The notes beneath the pieces were generated by a model that made no database searches, had not been told where the DNA came from, and saw only the letters and a list, made by a program, of their open reading frames with translations. A stretch of 64,000 nt of DNA, taken from contig NZ_CP104302.1 in the NCBI RefSeq assembly GCF_025215495.1, forward strand, positions 62,001 through 126,000, in the 5' to 3' direction. The stretch is from Mycolicibacterium brumae (GTDB lineage: Bacteria > Actinomycetota > Actinomycetes > Mycobacteriales > Mycobacteriaceae). This document shows, one piece after another, positions 18,355-27,259 of the stretch; the stretch's first letter is position 1; every line of letters begins with the position of its first letter. A program made the translations under genes and the position numbers.

Positions 18355-20283
18355 ATGACCGACTCCAAAGCCGTCAGCCTGCTGTCCCGGGTGATCCTGC
18401 CGCGGCCGGGCGAGCCGCTGGACGTCCGCAAGCTCTACATCGTCGAATCCGACACCAACGCCCGGCGCGCGCACGCGCCGACGCGCACCTCGTTGGAGAT
18501 CGGCGCGGAGTCCGAGGTGTCCTTCGCCACCTACTTCAACGCGTTCCCGGCCAGCTACTGGCGGCGCTGGACGACGGTCACCTCGGTGGTGCTGCGCGTC
18601 GAGCTGACCGGCGCTGCCCGGGTGGACGTGTACCGGTCGAAATCCACCGGCGCCCGGATCAGCGTCACCGGGGCCTCGGTCAACAGCGATACCCCCGCGG
18701 TCGTCGAACTCGAGATCGGCCTGGAGCCGTTCGAGGACGGCGGCTGGATCTGGTTCGACATCACCACCGACACCAAGACCGTCGTGCACAGCGCCGCCTG
18801 GCACGCGCCGGTGGCAGCCCCCGGCCGGGCCGACGTGGCCGTCGGCATCCCCACCTTCAACCGCCCCGAGGACTGCGTCAACGCGCTGGCGGCGCTCACC
18901 TCCGACGCGCTGGTCGACGAGGCGATCGGCGCGGTCGTCGTCTCCGACCAGGGCAGCCGCAAGGCCGTCGACCATCCGGGTTTCGCCGAGGCGGCCGCCG
19001 CCCTCGGCGACCGGCTCAGCATCCACAACCAGCCCAACCTGGGCGGCTCCGGCGGCTACAGCCGGGTGATGCTGGAGGCGCTGCGCACCACCGACTGCCA
19101 GCAGATCTTGTTCATGGACGACGACATCCGCATCGAGCCGGACTCCATCCTGCGGGCGCTGGCCTTCAGCCGGTTCGCCAAGACCCCGACGCTGGTCGGC
19201 GGGCAGATGCTGAACCTGCAGGAGCCGTCGCACCTGCACGTGATGGGCGAGGTGGTCGACCGCTCCAACTTCATGTGGACCAACGCGCCGTTCACCGAGT
19301 ACGACCACGACTTCGCCAAGCACCCGCTGGTCGTCGACCCCAGCGAGGACCCGCACCGCAACCACAAGAGCCTGCTGCTGCACCGGCGCGTCGACGTCGA
19401 CTACAACGGCTGGTGGATGTGCATGATCCCGCGGCAGGTGGCCGAGGAGCTCGGCCAGCCGCTGCCGCTGTTCATCAAGTGGGACGACGCGGACTACGGC
19501 CTGCGCGCCGCCGAGCACGGCTACCCGACGGTGACCCTGCCCGGCGCGGCGATCTGGCACATGGCCTGGAGCGACAAGGACGACGCCATCGACTGGCAGG
19601 CGTACTTCCACCTGCGCAACCGGCTGGTCGCCGCCGCCATGCACTGGGACGGCGACGTCAAGGGCCTGGTCGCCAGCATGGTCAAGGCCACCATCAAGCA
19701 CCTGATGTGCCTGGAGTACTCGACCGTCGCCATCCAGAACAAGGCCATCGACGACTTCCTGGCCGGCCCGGAGAACCTGTTCGACATCCTGGAGTCGGCG
19801 CTGCCGGAGGTGCACCGGATCCGCAAGGAGTACCCCGACGCCGTCGTGCTGCCGGGCGCCACCGCGCTGCCGCCCGCCTCCGGGCGCACCGGCCCGCCAC
19901 GCCCGCCGGTGGCCAAGCCGATGATCGCGCTGCGGCTGCTGCAGGGCATCCGGCACCAGCTGCGCCCGGCCGACCCGGAATGCCACGTCCGCCCGCAGCT
20001 CAACGTGCCCACCCAGGACGCCCGCTGGTTCCTGCTCTGCAAGGTCGACGGCGTCACCGTCACCACCGCCGACGGCCGCGGGGTGGTGTTCCGGCAGCGC
20101 GACCGCGCCAAGGCCGCCGCGCTGCTGCGCGACTCGCTGCGCCGCACCGCCAGGCTGCGCCGCGAATTCGACACCATGCGCCGGCGCTACCGCGACGCGC
20201 TGCCGATGCTGTCCAGCCGGGAGAAGTGGGAATCGGTCCTGCTGGAGCCGACCACCACCGGGCCCAAGGACGGCGCGAAATGA
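18355..20283 (+). CDS. glfT2: Galactofuranosyltransferase GlfT2
   Basis: 642 residues (M. tuberculosis 637). It polymerises galactan by alternating beta-1,5 and beta-1,6 Galf transfer on the cytoplasmic face. An N-terminal beta-barrel domain (about 1-150) precedes a GT2 catalytic core (VAVGIPTFNRPEDC near 161). The metal-binding DDD is at residues 255-257, the catalytic acidic pair at 377-378 (KWDDADYGLR) and the metal His near 402 (IWHMAW). A C-terminal helical domain follows. The stop overlaps the next ATG (ATGA). It uses the product of glf. Confidence 0.96.
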   Translation: MTDSKAVSLLSRVILPRPGEPLDVRKLYIVESDTNARRAHAPTRTSLEIGAESEVSFATYFNAFPASYWRRWTTVTSVVLRVELTGAARVDVYRSKSTGARISVTGASVNSDTPAVVELEIGLEPFEDGGWIWFDITTDTKTVVHSAAWHAPVAAPGRADVAVGIPTFNRPEDCVNALAALTSDALVDEAIGAVVVSDQGSRKAVDHPGFAEAAAALGDRLSIHNQPNLGGSGGYSRVMLEALRTTDCQQILFMDDDIRIEPDSILRALAFSRFAKTPTLVGGQMLNLQEPSHLHVMGEVVDRSNFMWTNAPFTEYDHDFAKHPLVVDPSEDPHRNHKSLLLHRRVDVDYNGWWMCMIPRQVAEELGQPLPLFIKWDDADYGLRAAEHGYPTVTLPGAAIWHMAWSDKDDAIDWQAYFHLRNRLVAAAMHWDGDVKGLVASMVKATIKHLMCLEYSTVAIQNKAIDDFLAGPENLFDILESALPEVHRIRKEYPDAVVLPGATALPPASGRTGPPRPPVAKPMIALRLLQGIRHQLRPADPECHVRPQLNVPTQDARWFLLCKVDGVTVTTADGRGVVFRQRDRAKAAALLRDSLRRTARLRREFDTMRRRYRDALPMLSSREKWESVLLEPTTTGPKDGAK

Positions 20284-20861
20284 CGACTCCCGACGGCGTG
20301 CCCGCCGAGGACGACGCCCGCGAATTCCCCGGCGACCCGGACGCGCCGAACGCCGAGGAGACAGCGCTGGTCGTGGTCCAGACCGCGCTGGCCGATCGGC
20401 CCGGCGTGCTGCCGACCGCCCGCGGCATGTCGCATTTCGGCGAGCACAGCCTGGGCTGGCTGGCGATCGGCGCGCTGGGCGCGCTGACCTCCCGCCGTCA
20501 CCGCCGGGACTGGCTGACCATGATGGTCGGCACGTTCGCCGCGCACGCCGCGGCCGTGGTCATCAAGCGGGTGGTCCGGCGCCCGCGCCCGCACCACCCG
20601 GACATCGCGATCAACGTCGGCACCCCGAGCAAGCTCAGTTTCCCGTCCGCGCACGCCACCTCGACCACCGCCGCGGCGCTGCTGATGGCCCGGGCGACCG
20701 GGTCCAAGCTGCCCTGGCTGGTGGTCGCTCCGATGGCGCTTTCCCGGATGGTGTTGGGTGTGCACTACCCCAGTGATGTGGCCGCCGGCGCGGTCGTCGG
20801 CGCCGGGGTGGCGGCGGTGACCGCCCGGATCAGCGACAGACTGGACGGAGACCAACGATGA
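20280..20861 (+). CDS. PAP2-family decaprenyl-phosphoryl-phosphoribose phosphatase (Rv3807c-like)
   Basis: 193 residues. PAP2 phosphatase with the full triad of motifs: KRVVRRPRP, PSAH (FPSAHATSTT) and SRMVLGVHYPSD. Several membrane helices. In M. tuberculosis the homologue dephosphorylates decaprenyl-phosphoryl-5-phosphoribose to decaprenyl-phosphoryl-ribose, the substrate of DprE1. ATGA overlaps on both sides tie it to glfT2 and ubiA, whose product is its substrate. The first 40 residues are acidic and probably cytoplasmic. Confidence 0.9.
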   Translation: MTTPDGVPAEDDAREFPGDPDAPNAEETALVVVQTALADRPGVLPTARGMSHFGEHSLGWLAIGALGALTSRRHRRDWLTMMVGTFAAHAAAVVIKRVVRRPRPHHPDIAINVGTPSKLSFPSAHATSTTAAALLMARATGSKLPWLVVAPMALSRMVLGVHYPSDVAAGAVVGAGVAAVTARISDRLDGDQR

Positions 20862-21766
20862 GCGACACCCAAACCAAGGTGCCGAGCAACGCCGTCACCG
20901 GCGTCATCAAGGCGATGCGCCCGCGCCAGTGGGTGAAGAACCTGCTGGTGCTGGCCGCGCCGCTGGCCGCGTGGGGCGGCGACCAGCAGTTCGACCACCG
21001 CGAGGTGCTGGTCAAGGTCGGCCTCGCGTTCATCGTGTTCTCCCTGGCCGCGTCCTCGATCTACCTGGTCAACGACGCCATGGACGTTGAAGCCGACCGC
21101 GCGCACCCGACCAAGCGGTACCGCCCGATCGCCGCCGGCGTGGTCCGGCCCGCGCTGGCCTACGCCGTCGCTGCCGTGCTGGCCGTCGCGGCGCTGGCCA
21201 TCAGCTACTTCGTCGTCAACCCCAACCTGGCCCTGGTCATCGCGGTCTACCTGGGCATGCAGCTGGCCTACTGCTTCGGCCTCAAGCACCAGGCGGTGCT
21301 CGACATCTGCATCGTCAGCTCGGCGTACCTGATCCGCGCCATCGCAGGCGGCGCGGCCGCAGACATCCGGCTGTCCAAGTGGTTCCTGCTGGTGATGGCG
21401 TTCGGCTCGCTGTTCATGGCCGCCGGCAAGCGCTACGCCGAACTGCAGCTCGCCGAACGAACCGGCGCCAAGATCCGCAAGTCGCTGGAGAACTACACCA
21501 GCAGCTACCTGCGCTTCGTCTGGACGTTGTCGGCCACCTCGGTGGTGCTCTGCTACGGGCTGTGGGCCTTCGAGCGCGACGGCGACACCGGCTCCTGGTT
21601 CGCGGTGTCGATGATCCCGTTCACCATCGCGATCCTGCGCTACGCCGTCGACGTCGACGGCGGCGAGGCCGGCGAACCCGAGGACATCGCCCTCGGCGAC
21701 CGGGTGCTGCAGATTTTGGCCCTGGCCTGGATCGGATCGGTCGTTGCGGCCATCTTCTGGAGCTGA
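20858..21766 (+). CDS. ubiA: Decaprenyl-phosphate phosphoribosyltransferase (DPPR synthase)
   Basis: 302 residues, identical in length to Rv3806c. UbiA-superfamily integral membrane prenyltransferase that joins PRPP to decaprenyl phosphate, the first committed step to the arabinose donor DPA. The acidic motif YLVNDAMDVEADRAHPTKRYRP (near 73-93) and the basic PRQWVKNLLVLAAPL start are characteristic, with about nine membrane helices. The second Asp motif is FGLKHQAVLDICIVSS. Its product is dephosphorylated by the PAP2 neighbour and epimerised by DprE1/DprE2 encoded about 28 kb away. Confidence 0.95.
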   Translation: MSDTQTKVPSNAVTGVIKAMRPRQWVKNLLVLAAPLAAWGGDQQFDHREVLVKVGLAFIVFSLAASSIYLVNDAMDVEADRAHPTKRYRPIAAGVVRPALAYAVAAVLAVAALAISYFVVNPNLALVIAVYLGMQLAYCFGLKHQAVLDICIVSSAYLIRAIAGGAAADIRLSKWFLLVMAFGSLFMAAGKRYAELQLAERTGAKIRKSLENYTSSYLRFVWTLSATSVVLCYGLWAFERDGDTGSWFAVSMIPFTIAILRYAVDVDGGEAGEPEDIALGDRVLQILALAWIGSVVAAIFWS

Positions 21767-21845
21767 TTCCCCGCGCACCGGGCGCCTGCTGGCCGATTTC
21801 GGCCTGACCGCGCCCGCGCTGGTGATGCCGAAGTTCCCGTTCACC

Positions 21846-23765
21846 ATGTCCGCGCGGGTCAGCCTGTGGTCCGGGGTGGCGGTCATCGGCGCGCTGTTCG
21901 CACTCGGCGCCTGGCAGCGCCGCTGGATCTCCGACGACGGCCTGATCGTGCTGCGCACCATCCGCAACCTGCAGGCCGGCAACGGCCCGGTGTTCAACGC
22001 CGGGGAGCGGGTGGAGGCCAACACCTCCACCGCCTGGACCTACCTGAACTGGATCGGCGCCTGGGTCGGCGGCTCGGTGCAGCTGGAGTACGTGGCGCTG
22101 GCGCTCGCGCTGGCCTGCAGCGTCGCCGGCGTGGTGCTGGCAATGCTGGGCGCCGGGCGGCTGTACGCGCCGAGCCTGGTCGGCCGCCAGGCGCTGCTGC
22201 TGCCGGCCAGCGCGCTGGTCTACATCGCGATCCCGCCGGCCCGCGACTTCGCCACCTCCGGGCTGGAGACCGGCCTCGGTCTGGCCTACATCGGGCTGCT
22301 CTGGTGGATGATGGTGTGCTGGTCGCAGCGGCTGCGCTCCACGCCGACCGCCGGCAGCTCCGACGGCCTGCTGTTCACCGCGGCCGTCGCCGCTGTGGCG
22401 GGCTTCTCCCCGCTGATCCGTCCGGAACTGGCGGTGCTCGGCGGCCTGGCCTGGCTGCTGATCTTCATCGCCACCCCCGGCTGGCGGCGACGACTGGTGA
22501 TCTTCATCGCCGGCGCCGCGCTGCCGATCGGGTACCAGATCTTCCGGATGGGCTACTACGGCCTGCTGGTGCCCAGCCCAGCGCTGGCCAAGGAGGCGTC
22601 CGGCTCCAAGTGGTCGCAGGGCCTGACCTACCTGGCGAACTTCAACAATCCGTACCTGCTGTGGATCCCGGCGCTGCTGCTGCTCGGGCTGGGTCTGGTG
22701 CTGCTGGTGGTGCGCAGCCGGTCCTGGTGGGTGCGCCACGACATCCCGGCCGGCTACAGCTGGCTGACCCGCACCCTGCAGGCCCCGCTGGTGGTGGTCG
22801 GGGTGTTCGTCGCCGCCGGCCTGATCCAGGCGCTGTACTGGGTGCACCAGGGCGGTGACTTCATGCACGGCCGGGTCCTGCTGCTGCCGCTGTTCACCAT
22901 GATGGCTCCGATCGCCGTCATCCCCGTCGTCGTCCCCGACGGCCGGCTGGTGTCCCGGGAGGCCGGCTACCTGCTGGCCGGCGGCACCACGGTGCTGTGG
23001 ATGATGCTCGCCGGCTGGGCCGCCTGGGCGGCGAACTCCCCGGGCATGGGCCGCGACGCCACCTGGGTCACCGACACCGGGATCGTCGACGAACGCCGGT
23101 TCTACTCGCAGGCCACCGGCAACGCGCACCCGCTGACCGCCGCGGACTACCTGGACTACCCGCGGATGCGGGCGGTGCTGGTGGCCATCGAGAACACCCC
23201 CGACGGCGCGCTGCTGCTGCCGTCGGGCAATTACGACCAGTGGGACGTGGTCCCGGCGATCCCGCCGCCGGCGGACCTGCCGCCGGACGCCCCGGAGCGG
23301 CTCAACCCGCCGCACACCGTGTTCTTCACCAATATGGGCATGGTCGGCATGAACGTCGGACTCAACGTGCGGGTGATCGACCAGATCGGGCTGATCAACC
23401 CCCTCGCCATGCACACCCACCGCGTCGAAGGCGGCCGGATCGGGCACGACAAGGATCTGTTCCCGGACTGGGCGGTCGCCGAGGGGCCGTTCCTCGCCGA
23501 GCCGCCGTACCTGCCCGCCTACCTGGACGAGAACTGGGTCATCGAGGCGCGCGCCGCGCTGGATTGCCCGGCCACCGAGTCCCGGTTGTTCGGCATCCGC
23601 GCGCCCATGACGCCGCGGCTGTTCTTCTCGAACCTGACGCACGCCGCGTCGTTCACCAAATACCGCATCGACCGGGTGCCGAAGTACGAGCTGATCCGCT
23701 GCGGGCTGGTGTCGCCGCCGCTGAAGGGCGAGCAGTACGCGGGGTTCCCGGCGACGGGTCCGTAG
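21846..23765 (+). CDS. aftB: Arabinofuranosyltransferase AftB
   Basis: 639 residues (M. tuberculosis about 627). GT-C membrane enzyme that adds the terminal beta-1,2-arabinofuranose residues on which mycolates are attached. The acidic ISDDGLIVLRT motif near residue 27 lies in the first periplasmic loop, as expected for GT-C. About ten membrane helices precede a large outer C-terminal domain. I chose ATG 21846 by alignment to the known N-terminus (RVSLW). An ATG at 21825 and a TTG at 21744 overlapping ubiA are also in frame, and none has a good ribosome site. Confidence 0.92.
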   Translation: MSARVSLWSGVAVIGALFALGAWQRRWISDDGLIVLRTIRNLQAGNGPVFNAGERVEANTSTAWTYLNWIGAWVGGSVQLEYVALALALACSVAGVVLAMLGAGRLYAPSLVGRQALLLPASALVYIAIPPARDFATSGLETGLGLAYIGLLWWMMVCWSQRLRSTPTAGSSDGLLFTAAVAAVAGFSPLIRPELAVLGGLAWLLIFIATPGWRRRLVIFIAGAALPIGYQIFRMGYYGLLVPSPALAKEASGSKWSQGLTYLANFNNPYLLWIPALLLLGLGLVLLVVRSRSWWVRHDIPAGYSWLTRTLQAPLVVVGVFVAAGLIQALYWVHQGGDFMHGRVLLLPLFTMMAPIAVIPVVVPDGRLVSREAGYLLAGGTTVLWMMLAGWAAWAANSPGMGRDATWVTDTGIVDERRFYSQATGNAHPLTAADYLDYPRMRAVLVAIENTPDGALLLPSGNYDQWDVVPAIPPPADLPPDAPERLNPPHTVFFTNMGMVGMNVGLNVRVIDQIGLINPLAMHTHRVEGGRIGHDKDLFPDWAVAEGPFLAEPPYLPAYLDENWVIEARAALDCPATESRLFGIRAPMTPRLFFSNLTHAASFTKYRIDRVPKYELIRCGLVSPPLKGEQYAGFPATGP

Positions 23766-23803
23766 GGCCAATTGCCTACCGGTACGTCCGCCGGTGAACG
23801 TCT

Positions 23804-23884
23804 TTCGTCAAAATGTGCGCGAAACCGGGGTGGCCACTGGCACATTGCCGCTTACCCCCAGCTTTTCGCGCACATTTTGACGAA
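23804..23884. repeat. 21-bp perfect inverted repeat in aftB-culp6 gap
   Basis: Left arm TTCGTCAAAATGTGCGCGAAA (positions 23804-23824) is exactly reverse-complemented at 23864-23884, with a 39-nt loop. It lies 38 bp after the aftB stop. It could terminate aftB transcription or be a short palindromic repeat element. Confidence 0.8.
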
Positions 23885-23924
23885 CATCAGCACTCGCCGA
23901 CGGCGGGGGTCGAAGCGTCGTTCG

Positions 23925-24040
23925 TCGAGTGCGCCAACTGATCGATCCATCGTCGAGTGTGCCACCAGATCGAGAATCTAGCGCGATCCACGATCCAGTG
24001 GCGCACTCGAAGGCCCGAGTCGATCCAGTGGCGCACTCGA
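23925..24040. repeat. Four-copy 20-21-bp repeat (two direct, two inverted)
   Basis: Copies of TCGAGTGCGCCA-N-GATCGA occur at 23925-23945 and 23953-23973. Their reverse complements (CGATCCAGTGGCGCACTCGA) occur at 23991-24010 and 24021-24040, the last two identical. With the upstream 21-bp palindrome this fills most of the 326-bp gap 23766-24091, which holds no gene. Confidence 0.75.
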
Positions 24041-24091
24041 TGGCTCGTGCGCGCTTAGATTCCTCTCGAAACCGCCCGGTACCTTTAATCC

Positions 24092-25108
24092 ATGCCATCG
24101 ACCAAGAGCGCGGATCGGCGCAAGCGGCACCTGATCCTCGGCCTGATCGCCGCCGGCGCTGTCGCCGTCGCCGTCGCGCTGGTGGTGACCATCGTGGTGG
24201 TCGTCATCCGGCGGCCGGAATCGCCGGTCACCCCGCCGCCCGACGGCGTCATCACCACGACGCCGACCACGCCCGGGAAGAAGCCGCGCCCGGAGTTCCA
24301 GTCCGCGGACTGCCCGGACACGCAGCTGATCGTCATCCCCGGCACCTGGGAGTCCTCGCGTGACGAGGACCCGTTCAACCCGGGCAAGTTCCCGCTGGCG
24401 CTGCTGCTGCCGACCACCCGGGCGCTGGCCGGCTCCTTCGACGCCAGCCGCGCGCAGGTCTACACCATCCCCTACACCGCGCAGTTCCATAACCCGTTCG
24501 CCGCCGACAAGCAGATGTCCTACAACGACAGCCGTTCCGAGGGCACCCGCGCCACCGTCCAGGTGATGAAGGACATGAACGAGAAGTGCCCGTTGACCAG
24601 CTACGTGCTGATCGGGTTCTCCCAGGGCGCGGTGATCGCCGGTGATATCGCCAGCGACGTCGGCAATGGCCGCGGCCCGGTCGACGAGGACCTGGTGCTC
24701 GGGGTGACGGTGATCGCCGACGGCCGCCGGATGGACGGCGAGGGCAACCACATCGGGCCCAACCCGACCGGCCAGGGCGCGGAGATCACCCTCGCCGAGG
24801 TGCCGCTGTTGGACTCTCTCGGTCTGAAGATGACCGGCCCGCGCGACGGCGGGTTCGGCGTGCTCAATGACCGGGTGAACACCATCTGCGCCGAGGGCGA
24901 TCTGATCTGCGACGCCCCGACCGGCGCGTTCAATATCGCCAACCTGCCGGCCACCCTGGACACCCTCGCCGGTGGGGCGGGCCAGCCGGTGCACGCCATG
25001 TACGCCACGCCGCAGTACTGGGTGCTCGACGGTCAGACCGCCACCCAGTGGACCGAGGCCTGGGCCCGCAACGTCTTGGAGAACGCGCCGCACCCGCCGC
25101 ACGGCTGA
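24092..25108 (+). CDS. culp6: Cutinase-family phospholipase/thioesterase Culp6
   Basis: 338 residues. Cell-wall-associated lipase of the cutinase family, essential in M. tuberculosis (Rv3802c) and linked to mycolate lipid homeostasis. N-terminal membrane anchor at about 14-38, a Pro/Thr-rich linker, then the alpha/beta-hydrolase domain. The nucleophile is in [11 protein letters not shown], the catalytic Asp in EGDLICDAP and the His in [11 protein letters not shown]. It precedes fadD32-pks13-accD4, as in other mycobacteria. The antigen 85 genes that normally precede it are absent. Confidence 0.93.
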   Translation: MPSTKSADRRKRHLILGLIAAGAVAVAVALVVTIVVVVIRRPESPVTPPPDGVITTTPTTPGKKPRPEFQSADCPDTQLIVIPGTWESSRDEDPFNPGKFPLALLLPTTRALAGSFDASRAQVYTIPYTAQFHNPFAADKQMSYNDSRSEGTRATVQVMKDMNEKCPLTSYVLIGFSQGAVIAGDIASDVGNGRGPVDEDLVLGVTVIADGRRMDGEGNHIGPNPTGQGAEITLAEVPLLDSLGLKMTGPRDGGFGVLNDRVNTICAEGDLICDAPTGAFNIANLPATLDTLAGGAGQPVHAMYATPQYWVLDGQTATQWTEAWARNVLENAPHPPHG

Positions 25109-25143
25109 TGACGAACCGGAGTCAGCCGATCGAGCACGGCTGA
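25102..25143. terminator. Possible terminator after culp6
   Basis: CGGCTGA (25102-25108), TCAGCCG (25122-25128) and CGGCTGA (25137-25143) can form alternative 7-bp stems across the culp6 stop. No T-tract, as is common in mycobacteria. The rest of the gap to 25312 holds no gene and should contain the fadD32 operon promoter, but I see no convincing -10/-35 pair. Confidence 0.35.
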
Positions 25144-25312
25144 TCACTGAAGTAACGGTGTTATGACGGCTGTCTCACCAGGGGCGCGGGGATTTGGACC
25201 GGGCCCTACCGACTCGTAACATTAAGAGGACAGTAAGATGGCGTCGGCGAGTCTAAGGGTCTGTACGATCGTGAGACTGTGCCGCCCAATGGAGCGCTGA
25301 CAGGAGTGACGT

Positions 25313-27205
25313 ATGCCCTTCGAAAACCCCTTCGTCATTGATGGGCGAATCGAGTTCCCCGAAGGCGCCAGCATCGTCGAGCACGTCGAGAAGTGGGCCG
25401 AGCTCCGCGGCGACGAGCTCGCCTACCGCTTCCTGGATTTCTCCGTCGAGCGCGACGGCGTCGCCAAGGACCTGACCTGGGCCAAGTTCAGCGCCCGCAA
25501 CAAGGCGGTGGCCGCCCGGCTCCAGCAGGTCACCGAACCTGGCGACCGCGTCGCCATCCTCTGCCCGCAGAACCTGGACTACCTGGTCGCGTTCTTCGGC
25601 GGCCTGTACGGCGGCCGCATCTCGGTGCCGCTGTTCGACCCGTCCGAGCCCGGCCACGTCGGCCGGCTGCACGCCGTCATCGACGACTGCAAGCCGTCGG
25701 CGATCCTGACCACCACCGAGGCCGCCGAGGGCGTGCGCAAGTTCTTCCGCACCCGGCCCGCCAAGGAGCGTCCGCGCGTCATCGCCGTCGACGCCATCCC
25801 CGACGAGGTCGCCGCCACCTGGGTCGAGCCGGAGCGGCCCGACGAGACCACCATCGCCTACCTGCAGTACACCTCCGGGTCCACCCGCATCCCCACCGGC
25901 GTGCAGATCACCCACCTGAACCTGGCCACCAACGTGCTGCAGGTGGTCGAGGCCCTGGAAGGCGAGGAAGGCGACCGCGGCCTGTCCTGGCTGCCGTTCT
26001 TCCACGACATGGGCCTGATCACCGCGCTGCTGTCGCCGATGATCGGCTACAACTTCACCTTCATGACCCCGGCCGCGTTCGTCCGCCGCCCGGAGCGCTG
26101 GATCCGCGAGCTGGCCCGCAAACCCGGAGACACCGGCGGCACCATCTCCGTCGCGCCGAACTTCGCGTTCGACCACGCCGCCGCGCGCGGCGTGCCGAAG
26201 GAGGGTTCCGCGCCGCTGGACATGTCCAACGTCAAGGCCGTGCTGAACGGCTCCGAGCCGATCTCGGCGGCCACCGTGCGCCGGTTCAACGAGGCGTTCG
26301 GCCCGTTCGGCTTCCCGCCCAAGGCGATCAAGCCGTCCTACGGCCTGGCCGAGGCGACCCTGTTCGTGTCCACCACCCCGAGCAGCGACGAGCCGACCAT
26401 CATCTCGGTGGACCGCGATGAGCTGAACACCGGCAAATTCGTCGAGGTCCCCGACGACTCGCCCAAGGCGGTCGCCCAGGCCGGCGCCGGCAAGGTCGGC
26501 CTCGACGAGTGGGCCGTCATCGTCGACAACGACAGCGCCACCGAACTGCCCGATGGCGAGATCGGCGAGATCTGGATCAGCGGCAAGAACATGGGCACCG
26601 GCTACTGGGGCAAGCCGGAGGAGACCAAGGAAACCTTCCAGAACATCCTCAAGTCGCGCACCACCCCGTCGCACGCCGAAGGAAACGCCGAAGACGCCAC
26701 CTGGGTCCGCACCGGCGACTACGGCGCGTACCACAACGGCGAGCTGTTCATCACCGGCCGCGTCAAGGACCTGGTGATCGTCGACGGCCGCAACCACTAC
26801 CCGCAGGACCTGGAGTACTCCGCGCAGGAAGCCAACCGGGCGCTGCGGGTCGGGTACGTCGCGGCCTTCTCGGTGCCGGCCAACCAGCTGCCCGACGCGG
26901 TGTTCGAGGACACGCACTCCGGCCTGCACCGCGACCCGGATGACAGCTCCGAGCAGCTGGTGATCGTGGCTGAGCGGGCCGCCGGCGCGCACAAGCTGGA
27001 ACCGCAGCCGATCGCCGACGACATCCGGGCCGCCATCGCGGTGCGCCACGGCGTCACCGTGCGCGACGTGCTGCTGACCCCGGCCGGAGCGATCCCGCGC
27101 ACCTCCAGCGGAAAGATCGGCCGGCGCGCCTGCCGCGCGGCCTACCTGGACGGGTCGCTGCGCGAGGGTCGCGTCGCCAACGCCTTCCCCGACGAGACGG
27201 ACTGA
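25313..27205 (+). CDS. fadD32: Long-chain fatty-acid-AMP ligase FadD32
   Basis: 630 residues. It activates the meromycolic acid as an acyl-adenylate and loads it onto the N-terminal ACP of Pks13. The AMP-binding motif [13 protein letters not shown] is at residues 186-198, ITHLNLATN follows, and a C-terminal catalytic Lys is near 601 (SSGKIG). It has the fatty-acyl-AMP ligase (FAAL) type rather than the CoA-ligase type. AGGAG lies 6-7 nt before ATG 25313. First gene of the fadD32-pks13-accD4 operon, 54 bp before pks13. Confidence 0.96.
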   Translation: MPFENPFVIDGRIEFPEGASIVEHVEKWAELRGDELAYRFLDFSVERDGVAKDLTWAKFSARNKAVAARLQQVTEPGDRVAILCPQNLDYLVAFFGGLYGGRISVPLFDPSEPGHVGRLHAVIDDCKPSAILTTTEAAEGVRKFFRTRPAKERPRVIAVDAIPDEVAATWVEPERPDETTIAYLQYTSGSTRIPTGVQITHLNLATNVLQVVEALEGEEGDRGLSWLPFFHDMGLITALLSPMIGYNFTFMTPAAFVRRPERWIRELARKPGDTGGTISVAPNFAFDHAAARGVPKEGSAPLDMSNVKAVLNGSEPISAATVRRFNEAFGPFGFPPKAIKPSYGLAEATLFVSTTPSSDEPTIISVDRDELNTGKFVEVPDDSPKAVAQAGAGKVGLDEWAVIVDNDSATELPDGEIGEIWISGKNMGTGYWGKPEETKETFQNILKSRTTPSHAEGNAEDATWVRTGDYGAYHNGELFITGRVKDLVIVDGRNHYPQDLEYSAQEANRALRVGYVAAFSVPANQLPDAVFEDTHSGLHRDPDDSSEQLVIVAERAAGAHKLEPQPIADDIRAAIAVRHGVTVRDVLLTPAGAIPRTSSGKIGRRACRAAYLDGSLREGRVANAFPDETD

Positions 27206-27259
27206 ACCACCACCGCCCCGGTAGCGCGGCGAGTGAAGCCAGAAGAGGTAAGAGAGCTG

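Noticed and set aside
23766..24091. A small gene in the aftB-culp6 gap
   Set aside because: A 69-codon frame on plus and a 96-codon frame on minus both cross the inverted repeats and have no protein-like composition or ribosome site.
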